From Methanobrevibacter thaueri (GTDB lineage Archaea > Methanobacteriota > Methanobacteria > Methanobacteriales > Methanobacteriaceae): 42,549 bases of DNA. The position numbers were made by a program, and so were the translations under genes. The stretch lies in assembly GCA_015062925.1 (NCBI GenBank), contig SUTL01000009.1, forward strand, positions 1-42,549, written 5' to 3'. How positions within the stretch are numbered: position 1 is the first letter of the stretch; every line of letters begins with the position of its first letter. Positions 17,160 to 24,929 of the stretch are shown here, one piece after another. The notes under the pieces are model-generated. The model had not been told where the DNA came from, made no database searches, and worked only from the letters and a program-made list of their open reading frames with translations.

Positions 17160-17995
17160 TTTATCCTCTCGATATATTCTTTTATAGCTTTTTTATAATT
17201 TCTTAATGGTTTGAAGTTATGTTCTGTCCAGTTTTTATTTTCTAGAACTGAATAATTTGGTCTGGGTGCGGGTCTTGCGAATTCTTTGGCTGTGACTGGA
17301 ATTACTTTAACATTGACATCTGCAATTTTAAAAATATATTTTGCAAATTCGCACCATGAACAATTTCCGGAGTTTGTTAAATGGTAAATTCCGTAATAGT
17401 TTGTATTTATCAATTCAGATATTGCTAAAGCTAAATCATGGGTGTATGTTGGACTTCCTATTTCATCGTATACTACTGTTATTTCAGAGTGGTTTTTTGC
17501 TAGTTCTAGCATTGTTTTTGGGAAATTTCCTCCATTTATTCCATATAACCATGCTGTGCGTATGATGAAATATTTATCAAGTGTTTCTATGATGGCTTCT
17601 TCTCCTTTGAGTTTGCTTTTACCATAAACACTGATTGGTCCTTTTTTACTGTTTTCTGGTATTGGTTGTGTTGCACTTCCATCGAATACATAATCTGTAC
17701 TTATATGAACAAGACAAGCATCAGTCTTTCTGCAGGCTAGTGCCAGGTTTTTAACACCCTGTGCATTTACAGCGTATGCGAGTTTTTGGTTTTCTTCGCA
17801 TCCGTCCACATTGGTATATGCTGCTGAGTTAATAACAATATCCGGTTTTTTATCTGAAATATATTCCATGACTTGTTTTTCATCTGTAATATCTAATGTT
17901 TTTGATGTAGTTGGAATTACTTCATAATCATCCTTTAAAACTTTAATCAAATCATATCCAAGCATTCCATTAGAACCTGTTATTAAGATTTTCAT
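17156..17995 (-). CDS. rfbD: dTDP-4-dehydrorhamnose reductase
   Basis: RfbD/RmlD reduces dTDP-4-keto-L-rhamnose to dTDP-L-rhamnose, the last step of the pathway begun by rfbA, rfbC and rfbB. ILITGSNGMLGYDL is the NAD(P)-binding motif. INSAAYTNVDGCE, HISTDYVFDG and the YGKSKLKGE Tyr-Lys catalytic motif follow, and RTAWLYG at about 150 is conserved. At 279 residues it is full length. The start is set at the ATG at 17995, six bases after GTGAT; the in-frame TTG two codons earlier lies within the spacer. It is separated from the other rfb genes by about 5 kb containing the TPR array and is translationally coupled to barnase. Confidence 0.95.
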   Translation of the reverse strand: MKILITGSNGMLGYDLIKVLKDDYEVIPTTSKTLDITDEKQVMEYISDKKPDIVINSAAYTNVDGCEENQKLAYAVNAQGVKNLALACRKTDACLVHISTDYVFDGSATQPIPENSKKGPISVYGKSKLKGEEAIIETLDKYFIIRTAWLYGINGGNFPKTMLELAKNHSEITVVYDEIGSPTYTHDLALAISELINTNYYGIYHLTNSGNCSWCEFAKYIFKIADVNVKVIPVTAKEFARPAPRPNYSVLENKNWTEHNFKPLRNYKKAIKEYIERIK

Positions 17996-18010
17996 ATCCA
18001 ATCACTTAAA

Positions 18011-18043
18011 AAATTTAATATATATTATTAAATATATATTATA
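18011..18043. promoter_or_regulatory. Divergent TATA boxes for rfbD and the UDP-sugar dehydrogenase
   Basis: Two TATA-like palindromes, TAATATATATTA (18018-18028 region) and AATATATATTA (18031-18041), lie back to back in the 79-base gap. One faces rfbD and the other faces the rightward dehydrogenase, with short predicted leaders on both sides. The closeness suggests shared control. Confidence 0.5.
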
Positions 18044-18074
18044 CTAATATTTAAAAAGAGGAGTTATAATTATT

Positions 18075-19310
18075 ATGAAAGTTTGTATTATTGGACAGGG
18101 ATATATTGGACTTCCAACAGCAGCACTATTCAGTCGCAGCCATTGTGAAGTTGTTGGAGTTGATATTAATGAAACAATGATTGAAAATTTAAATAAAGGA
18201 ATTATTCATATTGAAGAACCTGGAATAAGTGAAATAATTAAAAAAGCCGTTGAGAATAAAACCTATATTGCCAGTTTAACTCCTCAAAAAGCAGATGCAT
18301 TTATTATTACCGTTCCAACACCATATATTATTGAAAATTACAGTTGTGATTTAAGTTATGTTGAAAATGCATGTAATTCAATACTACCTTATCTTGAAAA
18401 AGGAAATACAGTTATTATAGAATCAACAATAGCCCCAATGTCAACAGATAATACAATAAAACCAATATTTGAAAATGCAGGTTACACAATAGGAAAAGAT
18501 TTATATTTAGCACATTGCCCTGAAAGAGTTCTTCCAGGACAAATAATTGAAGAATTAATCCATAATGACAGAATTATTGGTGGTGTAACACCAAAATGTG
18601 CAAAAAAAGCAAGTGAAGTATACGGACAATTTGTTGAAGGAGATTTAATGCTTACTGAAGCAAAAACCGCTGAATTATCCAAATGCATGGAAAACACATT
18701 TAGAGACGTGAACATTGCACTCGCCAACGAACTTGCAAAAATCTGCAGTGAAATTGGAGTTAACACATTAGATGTTATTGAAATGGCCAATAAACATCCA
18801 AGAGTTAACCTGCACTCACCAGGCCCAGGAGTTGGCGGGCACTGCCTTGCAATTGACCCATATTTCATATATGCAAAAGCACCACAAACAGCAAAAATTA
18901 TCAAATTAGCACGTGACACCAACAATTCAATGCCAGAATTCGTATGTGAAAATGTGAAAAAAATAATAAAAAAAGGCAAAATAGCAATATTCGGTGTTTC
19001 ATACAAAGGCAACACCGGAGACGACAGAGAAAGCCCAGCATATGAAATTATAAATAAATTAAATTCCAATTATGAAATTACAATCTACGACCCACATATA
19101 AAAAATCCAGATTTTGTAAATTTAAATGAAGCAGTGAAAAATGCTGATTTAATCCTGATTTTATGTGATCATGATGAATTTAAAAACCTTGATTATAATT
19201 TAATAATAGAAAAAATGAATAACCCAATAATTTTTGATACAAAAAATATAATAAAAGAAGTTCCTCAAGAAATTAAATTATATAACTACGGGAACTTATA
19301 TACATTATAA
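18075..19310 (+). CDS. wecC: UDP-N-acetyl-D-mannosamine dehydrogenase-like nucleotide sugar dehydrogenase
   Basis: This NAD-dependent enzyme oxidises the C6 alcohol of a UDP-sugar to the acid; WecC makes UDP-ManNAc uronic acid. The N-terminus has GQGYIGLPTAALF (Rossmann) and DINE. TVPTPY, IESTIAPM and CPERVLPG follow. The active-site block GPGVGGHCLAIDPYF at about 250 contains the catalytic Cys. GVSYKGNTGDDRESPA opens the UDP-binding C-terminal domain. The 411-residue length fits the WecC/UDP-ManNAc branch better than UDP-glucose dehydrogenase, but the substrate is an inference, since no epimerase (wecB) is present in the window. GAGGAG lies 11 bases upstream of the ATG. Confidence 0.85.
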   Translation: MKVCIIGQGYIGLPTAALFSRSHCEVVGVDINETMIENLNKGIIHIEEPGISEIIKKAVENKTYIASLTPQKADAFIITVPTPYIIENYSCDLSYVENACNSILPYLEKGNTVIIESTIAPMSTDNTIKPIFENAGYTIGKDLYLAHCPERVLPGQIIEELIHNDRIIGGVTPKCAKKASEVYGQFVEGDLMLTEAKTAELSKCMENTFRDVNIALANELAKICSEIGVNTLDVIEMANKHPRVNLHSPGPGVGGHCLAIDPYFIYAKAPQTAKIIKLARDTNNSMPEFVCENVKKIIKKGKIAIFGVSYKGNTGDDRESPAYEIINKLNSNYEITIYDPHIKNPDFVNLNEAVKNADLILILCDHDEFKNLDYNLIIEKMNNPIIFDTKNIIKEVPQEIKLYNYGNLYTL

Positions 19311-19313
19311 AAA

Positions 19314-20525
19314 TTAAAAGTTAATTGGTTGGTCTGGTTGAATTTGCTGACCATTCCATGCTTTAATGCTAGTCCAATCTTCAGCAGGAGCATTCCAGAA
19401 TTCATCATCAGGTTTTAAACCTAATGCTAAAAATACAGCACAACATGCATAAAGACTACCAGTGTCAATATTATTTTCACACGCATCCAGTTGTGAAGAA
19501 TTAAAACCACACACTAACCATCCTTCAGCATTGAAATTCTGATTACCTTCAAATTGTTTTTTAATAACTTTAGTAAGAGCACATCTAACTTGTGCCTGAG
19601 AAATATTTCTTGGTAATATTTTATTTAATGCAGCTTGTGAAAGTAAATGGAAAACACCACAACGATAAGCAAGAGATTTACCTACAACAGGATATGTTCC
19701 TTCAGGTGAAATTGTTCTTTCCAATTGTGAAGCTAATCTTGATGATCTCATTAATTGCACATCTAAAAATTCACCTTCCTGAAGACTGTATTTTCTCATT
19801 ACTTCAAGTATATCATTGAGCATTGGATGAATAACTAAACTGTTATAATAATTTAATTCAAAGTCTTCACCATCAGAGTATATTGCATCTCCAAGATAGA
19901 AATCATTTCTAAATTTGGTTATTGGATATATTAATCTTTCTTTATCACATTCACCTGTGAATTCTAATAATGTAGCCTCTATCATTGAAGTGAATAATAA
20001 CCAATGATTTTCATATGGTGCTATGATTCTTGTATTTTTAAGTTCACGGATTATTCTTGCCTGAACATCCATTGGTAAATTAAGCCAAATTGAATTTTTA
20101 GCCCTAAGTAATCCTTGAGCAAATAAAGCAACATCAACTAAAGACTGTTTAGGTTCTACAACAAAAATATAATCATTACTGTTTGTGCTAACTGAGTTTT
20201 TAATAGATTTTAAAACTAAATTAATATATTTTCCACGAAGAGTGCCTTCCTTTGAAGAATCTGAACCTAATTCTAACCAAGGAGCTATTCCATTGAAAAC
20301 TCTTGCAAAAGCTTCAAGATATGTGAATTTCTGTCCTTTATTACTTTTAGACTCATAAGGCATGGTTTTCCTAAGAGACCCTGAAGCTAAGTTATTTAAA
20401 ACTGGATATGCTATTTTTTGCATTGTTGAAACCCAAAAAATCCTATCTTGCCAGACTGGAGTTTCTTCCTCCATTACAACAGGTTTTTCTTCTTTTTTAA
20501 ATCTTTTAAAAAATGAGTTGCTCAT
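19314..20525 (-). CDS. DUF2264 family protein
   Basis: The N-terminus (WVSTMQKIAYPVLNNLASGSL) and the LEAFARVFNGIAPWLELG block are characteristic of DUF2264. Family members resemble alpha/alpha-barrel carbohydrate-active proteins, and a glycan-related role would suit the flanking sugar-nucleotide genes. No catalytic residues can be assigned with certainty. At 403 residues it is a single-domain member without signal peptide, so it is likely cytoplasmic. It converges on the dehydrogenase gene, with only three bases between stops. Its TATA box is so close to the ATG that the transcript may be leaderless. Confidence 0.75.
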   Translation of the reverse strand: MSNSFFKRFKKEEKPVVMEEETPVWQDRIFWVSTMQKIAYPVLNNLASGSLRKTMPYESKSNKGQKFTYLEAFARVFNGIAPWLELGSDSSKEGTLRGKYINLVLKSIKNSVSTNSNDYIFVVEPKQSLVDVALFAQGLLRAKNSIWLNLPMDVQARIIRELKNTRIIAPYENHWLLFTSMIEATLLEFTGECDKERLIYPITKFRNDFYLGDAIYSDGEDFELNYYNSLVIHPMLNDILEVMRKYSLQEGEFLDVQLMRSSRLASQLERTISPEGTYPVVGKSLAYRCGVFHLLSQAALNKILPRNISQAQVRCALTKVIKKQFEGNQNFNAEGWLVCGFNSSQLDACENNIDTGSLYACCAVFLALGLKPDDEFWNAPAEDWTSIKAWNGQQIQPDQPINF

Positions 20526-20545
20526 AATATTATCTTTTGTTACAC

Positions 20546-20559
20546 ATTATATATAAACT
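20546..20559 (-). promoter_or_regulatory. TATA box for DUF2264 gene (leaderless candidate)
   Basis: The minus strand reads AGTTTATATATAAT centred near 20553. A start about 26 bases downstream falls at about 20527, two bases before the ATG at 20525. No convincing ribosome site precedes that ATG, in contrast to most genes here. Confidence 0.5.
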
Positions 20560-20569
20560 TAAAAAAGAG

Positions 20570-20602
20570 TTTATATATTTTGATAAATATAAATAATTAT
20601 CA
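20570..20602 (+). promoter_or_regulatory. Promoter and inverted repeat upstream of leuC
   Basis: A TATA box TTTATATATTTT (20570-20581) is followed directly by the inverted repeat TGATAA-N10-TTATCA (20581-20602). The repeat covers the expected transcription start, a typical place for an archaeal repressor site. GAGG at about 20610 is the leuC ribosome site. Confidence 0.45.
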
Positions 20603-20622
20603 TTATTAAGAGGTTTGAAATA

Positions 20623-21867
20623 ATGTCAACAATGTCTGAAAAAATATTAGCTAAAGCTTCCGGTAATACTAATGTTGAAGCTGGAGATATAGTTATAGCA
20701 AATATTGATATAGCAATGGTTCATGATTTAACTGGCCCTCTTTCTGTTGAGTCTTTTGAAAAAATTAACAATGGGAAAGTTTGGGATTCATCCAAGATTG
20801 TAATTCCTTTTGATCATCAAGTACCCGCAGATTCAATTGATTCAGCTAATAATCATATTTTAATGAGAGAATTTGTTAAAAAACAAGGTATTGAACATTT
20901 CTATGATGTAAATGCTGGTGTTTGTCATCAAATACTACCTGAAAAAGGACATGTAGTTCCAGGAAGTGTTATTGTAGGTGCTGATTCACATACATGTACT
21001 CATGGAGCACTAGGTGCATTTGCAACAGGAATTGGTTCAACAGATATGGCCATGGTATTTAGTGAAGGTAATTTATGGTTTAAAGTCCCTGAAACCAACC
21101 GGTTTAACATAACCGGAGATTTAAAAGAAAATGTATATGCTAAAGATGTTATTTTACATATAATTGGTATGATGGGTGCTGACGGATCAACCTATAAAGC
21201 CTGTGAATTTGCAGGCCAAACCGTATCAGATATGAGTATTTCAGATAGAATGGTTTTATGTAATATGGCAATTGAAATGGGTGGAAAAACAGGTTTAGTG
21301 GAAGCTGATAAAAAAACAATAGATTATGTTGAAAAACACTCCAATAAACCATATGAAGTGTTTAAAACTGACCTGGACTCATCATCTCTTAATATAATTG
21401 ATATTGATGTAAGTGAACTTGAACCGCAAATAGCCTGCCCTCACAATGTCGACAATGTCAAAGCAGTAAGTGAAGTTGACACAGAAATTGACCAAGTATT
21501 TCTAGGATCATGTACAAACGGAAGGCTAAGTGATTTAAGAGATGCGGCAAAAATATTAAAAGGTAAAAAAATAGCTAATAACACTAGAATGTTAGTTATC
21601 CCTGCATCAAAAGAAGTTTACTTAAAAGCATTAGATGAAGGATTGCTTAAAATATTCATTGAAGCAGGAGCACTTGTATCCAGTCCATGTTGCGGACCAT
21701 GTCTTGGAGGACATACCGGAATAATAGGTCCTAATGAAATAAGTCTTTCAACTTCAAATAGAAACTTTAAAGGAAGACAAGGATCCAGTGAAGGTGAAGT
21801 TTACCTATCTTCCGCTGCTGTAGCTGCAGCCTCAGCAATTAAAGGAAGAATAACAGCACTGGAGTGA
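20623..21867 (+). CDS. leuC: 3-isopropylmalate dehydratase / homoaconitase large subunit
   Basis: This large subunit of an aconitase-family isomerase holds the [4Fe-4S] cluster. The three ligand cysteines are visible in FLGSCTNGR and [32 protein letters not shown] is the substrate and cluster region. At 414 residues it matches the archaeal LeuC/HacA type. The protein works with the small subunit encoded six bases downstream. Methanogens carry two such pairs: one for leucine synthesis and one for the 2-oxoacid chain elongation that leads to coenzyme B. The small-subunit motif and the adjacent leuB favour isopropylmalate isomerase here, but homoaconitase is not excluded. Confidence 0.85.
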   Translation: MSTMSEKILAKASGNTNVEAGDIVIANIDIAMVHDLTGPLSVESFEKINNGKVWDSSKIVIPFDHQVPADSIDSANNHILMREFVKKQGIEHFYDVNAGVCHQILPEKGHVVPGSVIVGADSHTCTHGALGAFATGIGSTDMAMVFSEGNLWFKVPETNRFNITGDLKENVYAKDVILHIIGMMGADGSTYKACEFAGQTVSDMSISDRMVLCNMAIEMGGKTGLVEADKKTIDYVEKHSNKPYEVFKTDLDSSSLNIIDIDVSELEPQIACPHNVDNVKAVSEVDTEIDQVFLGSCTNGRLSDLRDAAKILKGKKIANNTRMLVIPASKEVYLKALDEGLLKIFIEAGALVSSPCCGPCLGGHTGIIGPNEISLSTSNRNFKGRQGSSEGEVYLSSAAVAAASAIKGRITALE

Positions 21868-21873
21868 TTAAAT

Positions 21874-22350
21874 ATGAAAGGAAAAGCATGGAAATTTGGA
21901 GACGATATTGATACAGACATCATAATTCCTGGAAGATATTTAATATACACTGATGAAAAAACATTAGCACAACATTGCATGGAAGGATTAGACCCCAAAT
22001 TCAATGAAAAATGTCAGAAAGGAGATTTTATCGTTGCAGGTAAAAACTTCGGATGCGGCTCATCACGTGAACATGCACCAATAGCACTTAAAGGCGCAGG
22101 CATTAGTGCAGTAATCGCAGAATCATTCGCAAGAATATTCTACAGAAACGCAACAAATGTTGGAATTCCACTCTTAAAAGCTCCAGGAATCAGCAAATTA
22201 ATTGAAACTGGTGATGAAATAACAGTTAACATGGAAAATGCAACAATAACTGCAAATGGAGAAACAATAGAATTTAAAAAATTACCTCCATTCATGTTAG
22301 AAATACTAAATCAAGGTGGTTTAATTGAATACCTTAAAAACAAAAAATAA
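21874..22350 (+). CDS. leuD: 3-isopropylmalate dehydratase / homoaconitase small subunit
   Basis: This small swivel-domain subunit of 158 residues completes the active site with Leu[17 protein letters not shown] is the conserved start, [15 protein letters not shown] the substrate-carboxylate loop and NVGIPLL a family signature. The specificity loop reads YLIY. In Methanocaldococcus the YLVY-type loop belongs to isopropylmalate isomerase and the YLRT-type to homoaconitase, so this copy should act on isopropylmalate. The ribosome site GGAGTGAT overlaps the leuC stop. The 3' end overlaps the start of leuB by 26 bases. Confidence 0.88.
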   Translation: MKGKAWKFGDDIDTDIIIPGRYLIYTDEKTLAQHCMEGLDPKFNEKCQKGDFIVAGKNFGCGSSREHAPIALKGAGISAVIAESFARIFYRNATNVGIPLLKAPGISKLIETGDEITVNMENATITANGETIEFKKLPPFMLEILNQGGLIEYLKNKK

Positions 22351-23332
22351 TTATAAAATCGCAATAATTCCAGGAGATGGAATTGGTCGTGAAGTAATGC
22401 AAGCAACATTAGACGTGTTAAATACCTTAGATTTAAACTTTGAATATGTTTATGGAGATGCAGGTGATGAATGTTTAGAAAAAACAGGTACTGCACTACC
22501 ACAAGAAACATTAAATATTATAAAATCATCAGATGCATGTTTATTCGGTGCAGCCGGTGAAACCGCAGCAGATGTTATTGTTAAAATACGTCAGGAAATG
22601 AAAATGTTTGCTAATTTAAGACCTGTTAAAGCTTATCCTAATACTAATTCATTATATGATAATATTGACTTTATGATTGTACGTGAAAATACGGAAGGAA
22701 TGTATATTGCAGATGAAGAATCATACACTGATGACGGAGCAATTGCAAGACGTATCATCACAAGAAATGCGGAAAAACGAATAATAGATTATGCATTTAA
22801 ATATGCTAAAGAAAATAATAAAACAAAAGTCACAGGAGTTCATAAAGCAAACGTATTGAAAAAAACTGATGGTTTGTTTCGTGAAATTTTCTATGAAGTT
22901 GCAAATGATTATCCTGATATTGCAACCGAGGATTTTTACGTTGATGCAACAGCAATGTATCTTATTACACAACCAGAAAACTTTGAAGTTATTGTAACAA
23001 CTAACCTTTTCGGAGATATCTTATCTGATGAAGGTGCTGGTCTTGTAGGTGGACTTGGATTAATTCCATCTGCAAATATTGGTGAAGACGCAGCATTATT
23101 TGAACCAGTGCATGGTTCAGCACCAGATATTGCTGGAAAAGGTATTGCAAACCCAATAGCTATGATGCTATCAGCTATAATGATGCTTAGATACTTAGGT
23201 GAAAACCAGAATGCTGATAAATTTGAAAACGCAATATTAAAAGTATTAACTGATGCTAATATTTTAACTAGTGATTTAGGTGGTTCAGCTACAACTTCTG
23301 AACTAACTAATGAAATAATTAATAATTTATAA
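22325..23332 (+). CDS. leuB: 3-isopropylmalate dehydrogenase
   Basis: This NAD-dependent beta-decarboxylating dehydrogenase converts 3-isopropylmalate to the leucine precursor 2-oxoisocaproate. IIPGDGIGREV, VRENTEGMY (substrate Arg/Glu/Tyr), VTGVHKANVLK and VTTNLFGDILSDEGAG with the metal-binding aspartates are intact. FGAAGETAADVIVKIR matches the methanogen LeuB type rather than homoisocitrate dehydrogenase (AksF), which carries a longer loop there. No ATG or GTG is available near the family N-terminus. The TTG at 22325 is preceded by AAGGTGG at five-base spacing and gives 335 residues, so a TTG start within leuD is likely. It acts with leuCD. Confidence 0.87.
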   Translation: MNTLKTKNNYKIAIIPGDGIGREVMQATLDVLNTLDLNFEYVYGDAGDECLEKTGTALPQETLNIIKSSDACLFGAAGETAADVIVKIRQEMKMFANLRPVKAYPNTNSLYDNIDFMIVRENTEGMYIADEESYTDDGAIARRIITRNAEKRIIDYAFKYAKENNKTKVTGVHKANVLKKTDGLFREIFYEVANDYPDIATEDFYVDATAMYLITQPENFEVIVTTNLFGDILSDEGAGLVGGLGLIPSANIGEDAALFEPVHGSAPDIAGKGIANPIAMMLSAIMMLRYLGENQNADKFENAILKVLTDANILTSDLGGSATTSELTNEIINNL

Positions 23333-23358
23333 AATAAAAATAAAGGAGAGAATAAAAT

Positions 23359-23475
23359 ATGAATCTTAAAAAATTAGGTAGAATGCAACTTGCAGCACTT
23401 TTCATCATATTCATTATGGTATTGAGTGGGGTAGCAGGATTTTTACTTATTATATTCAGTGGCGCAGGAGCATAA
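23359..23475 (+). CDS. 38-residue single-helix membrane protein
   Basis: A strong ribosome site AAAGGAGAG precedes an ATG that opens 38 codons. The first ten residues are basic (MNLKKLGRMQ). The remainder is a strongly hydrophobic segment of about 25 residues ending GAGA. This suits a small inner-membrane peptide with its N-terminus inside. It sits between leuB and ribH on the same strand, 26 and 42 bases from each. I do not recognise the family; a small subunit or regulator of a membrane complex is possible. The ribosome site, codon choice and conserved operon spacing support a real gene. Confidence 0.65.
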   Translation: MNLKKLGRMQLAALFIIFIMVLSGVAGFLLIIFSGAGA

Positions 23476-23517
23476 AAAAAATTATAATTATAAAAAAAAA
23501 TAGAGGATTGATAAGAA

Positions 23518-23934
23518 ATGGTAAAATATGAAATAGCAGCAGTTGTTGCTGAATTCAATTATGATATTACACAAATGATGTTAGAACTTGCTAAAGCAGA
23601 AGCAAAAAATAGAGATTGTGAAATTACAAAAGTAGTTGCAGTTCCAGGCGTATTTGATATGCCTTTAGTTATTAAAAAATTATTACAGAAAGACCAGTAT
23701 GATGCAATTATCACCCTTGGTGCTGTAATTGAAGGTGCAACAGACCATGATCAAATCGTAGCACAACATGCTTCCCGTAAAATCGCTGATTTAGCACTTG
23801 AATATGATACCCCAGTAGCACTTGGAATTACCGGGCCTGGAATGACAAGAATGGATGCACATAGACGTGTTAAAAACGCTAAAAGTGCTGTTGAAGCTGC
23901 TATTAAAATGTGTGATAGATTAAAAGAAATCTAG
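23518..23934 (+). CDS. ribH: 6,7-dimethyl-8-ribityllumazine synthase
   Basis: RibH condenses 5-amino-6-ribitylamino-uracil with dihydroxybutanone phosphate to lumazine, the penultimate step of riboflavin synthesis. Riboflavin is also the source of FMN and FAD here. The 138-residue archaeal form shows VAEFNYDIT, VPGVFDMPLVIKKLL and GAVIEGATDHDQIVAQHA, with the His general acid in TDHD. GITGPGMTRMDAHRR binds the phosphate. The start is preceded by GAGGATTGAT. It is likely co-transcribed with the methanogenesis marker 11 gene seven bases downstream. Confidence 0.94.
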   Translation: MVKYEIAAVVAEFNYDITQMMLELAKAEAKNRDCEITKVVAVPGVFDMPLVIKKLLQKDQYDAIITLGAVIEGATDHDQIVAQHASRKIADLALEYDTPVALGITGPGMTRMDAHRRVKNAKSAVEAAIKMCDRLKEI

Positions 23935-23941
23935 TGATTAG

Positions 23942-24877
23942 ATGGAAATACTAAAACCTAATGAATTAAAAGAAAAATTCCAAGACCCATGGATTGCACC
24001 ATATGAAAAAATCTTAACAATGGTTGATGGTGATAAAGTTGAACTCATAGAATACCATCCATGTATTTCCGGGTCTCACTGGTTATTAAACCAATATAAA
24101 AAAAATTCCAAATTAATCGACTCAGCATATAGAGATGGTAATAAACATGTTTATAACTGCCATGTTGGTTCAGCTCCACTAGATTTAAAGGCTAGTTTTA
24201 ACGCAGCAGGTATTGATGAAATTATTATTGATAATGATGATGTTAAAATTACCCATGCAGGTCTTGCCGGTGCTGGTGTTGGAGCTGGAATGTGCAGAGG
24301 CATGGGAGAAGGTGTTAAATATATTGAACTTCTAGATATTGGTGGAGGTTCTAAAGTTGGAAGAGCAACTGTTGTAACACCTAAACTTGAAAAAATCGTC
24401 ATTGGTATTGATGATACTGATACTAAAGATGCTGGTGCTACATGGACAATGGCTCATAATTTAGGAGTTGAACTTGCAAATCAAGGATATGAATATATAG
24501 ATCATATTATTGTTCAATTATACCCACATAATCCTCATAAAACTCAAAATTGTGTATCTATCGCCCTTACTTTCGCAGTTGAAGAATCAAAAAAACAAGA
24601 ATTAATTGATAAAGTAATTGAAATACTTAAAAGAGATACTTTATCTGATAAAACAGCAATAGCTATATTAGAAGGTTTAAATATTCCTGAAAAACTAAGA
24701 GAATATTCAATTGCTACAAAATCTGGAATGATGGATGTTGAAACTGCTGAAAAAATTGCAGAAGATTTAAACATACCATTAATTGCAGTTACAGGTGAAC
24801 AGGGAAAAGTCGGTGCTCTTGCAGCACTTGGTCTTTATGATGATGTTGAAGAAGCAGTTAAAGCATATGATAAATGA
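23942..24877 (+). CDS. Methanogenesis marker protein 11
   Basis: This 311-residue protein matches the marker 11 family, found essentially only in methanogens and of uncertain function. Typical blocks are the N-terminal WIAPYEKILTMVDGD, AGLAGAGVGAGMCRGMGEG around 100-118, and VIGIDDTDTKDAGATWTMAH at about 152-171. The last resembles the TiaS-like IDDTD nucleotide-binding motif. No signal or membrane segment was found. It overlaps the ribH operon via the GTGAT ribosome site that follows the ribH stop. Because the family is methanogen-specific, this gene is the clearest sign of the organism's lifestyle. Confidence 0.9.
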   Translation: MEILKPNELKEKFQDPWIAPYEKILTMVDGDKVELIEYHPCISGSHWLLNQYKKNSKLIDSAYRDGNKHVYNCHVGSAPLDLKASFNAAGIDEIIIDNDDVKITHAGLAGAGVGAGMCRGMGEGVKYIELLDIGGGSKVGRATVVTPKLEKIVIGIDDTDTKDAGATWTMAHNLGVELANQGYEYIDHIIVQLYPHNPHKTQNCVSIALTFAVEESKKQELIDKVIEILKRDTLSDKTAIAILEGLNIPEKLREYSIATKSGMMDVETAEKIAEDLNIPLIAVTGEQGKVGALAALGLYDDVEEAVKAYDK

Positions 24878-24929
24878 ATCTAGAACTAAATCATCTAGAT
24901 TTATAAATATTATTTTTTTAAATATTTAT
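24877..24929. terminator. Two-hairpin bidirectional terminator
   Basis: The first hairpin pairs AATCTAG (24877) with CTAGATT (24895). The second pairs ATAAATATT (24903) with AATATTTAT (24921) around a T-rich loop. They lie between the converging marker 11 and glycosyltransferase genes and have T runs on both strands. Confidence 0.6.

Noticed and set aside
18482-19069. Long antisense ORF (195 residues) opposite the UDP-sugar dehydrogenase
   Set aside because: The forward frame encodes a fully conserved dehydrogenase and the antisense frame has no ribosome site or recognisable domain.
20581-20602. A shared operator for leuC and the half-transporter operon (both have TGATA...TATCA)
   Set aside because: Spacing between arms differs (12 against 8 bases) and such AT-rich words are common by chance here.
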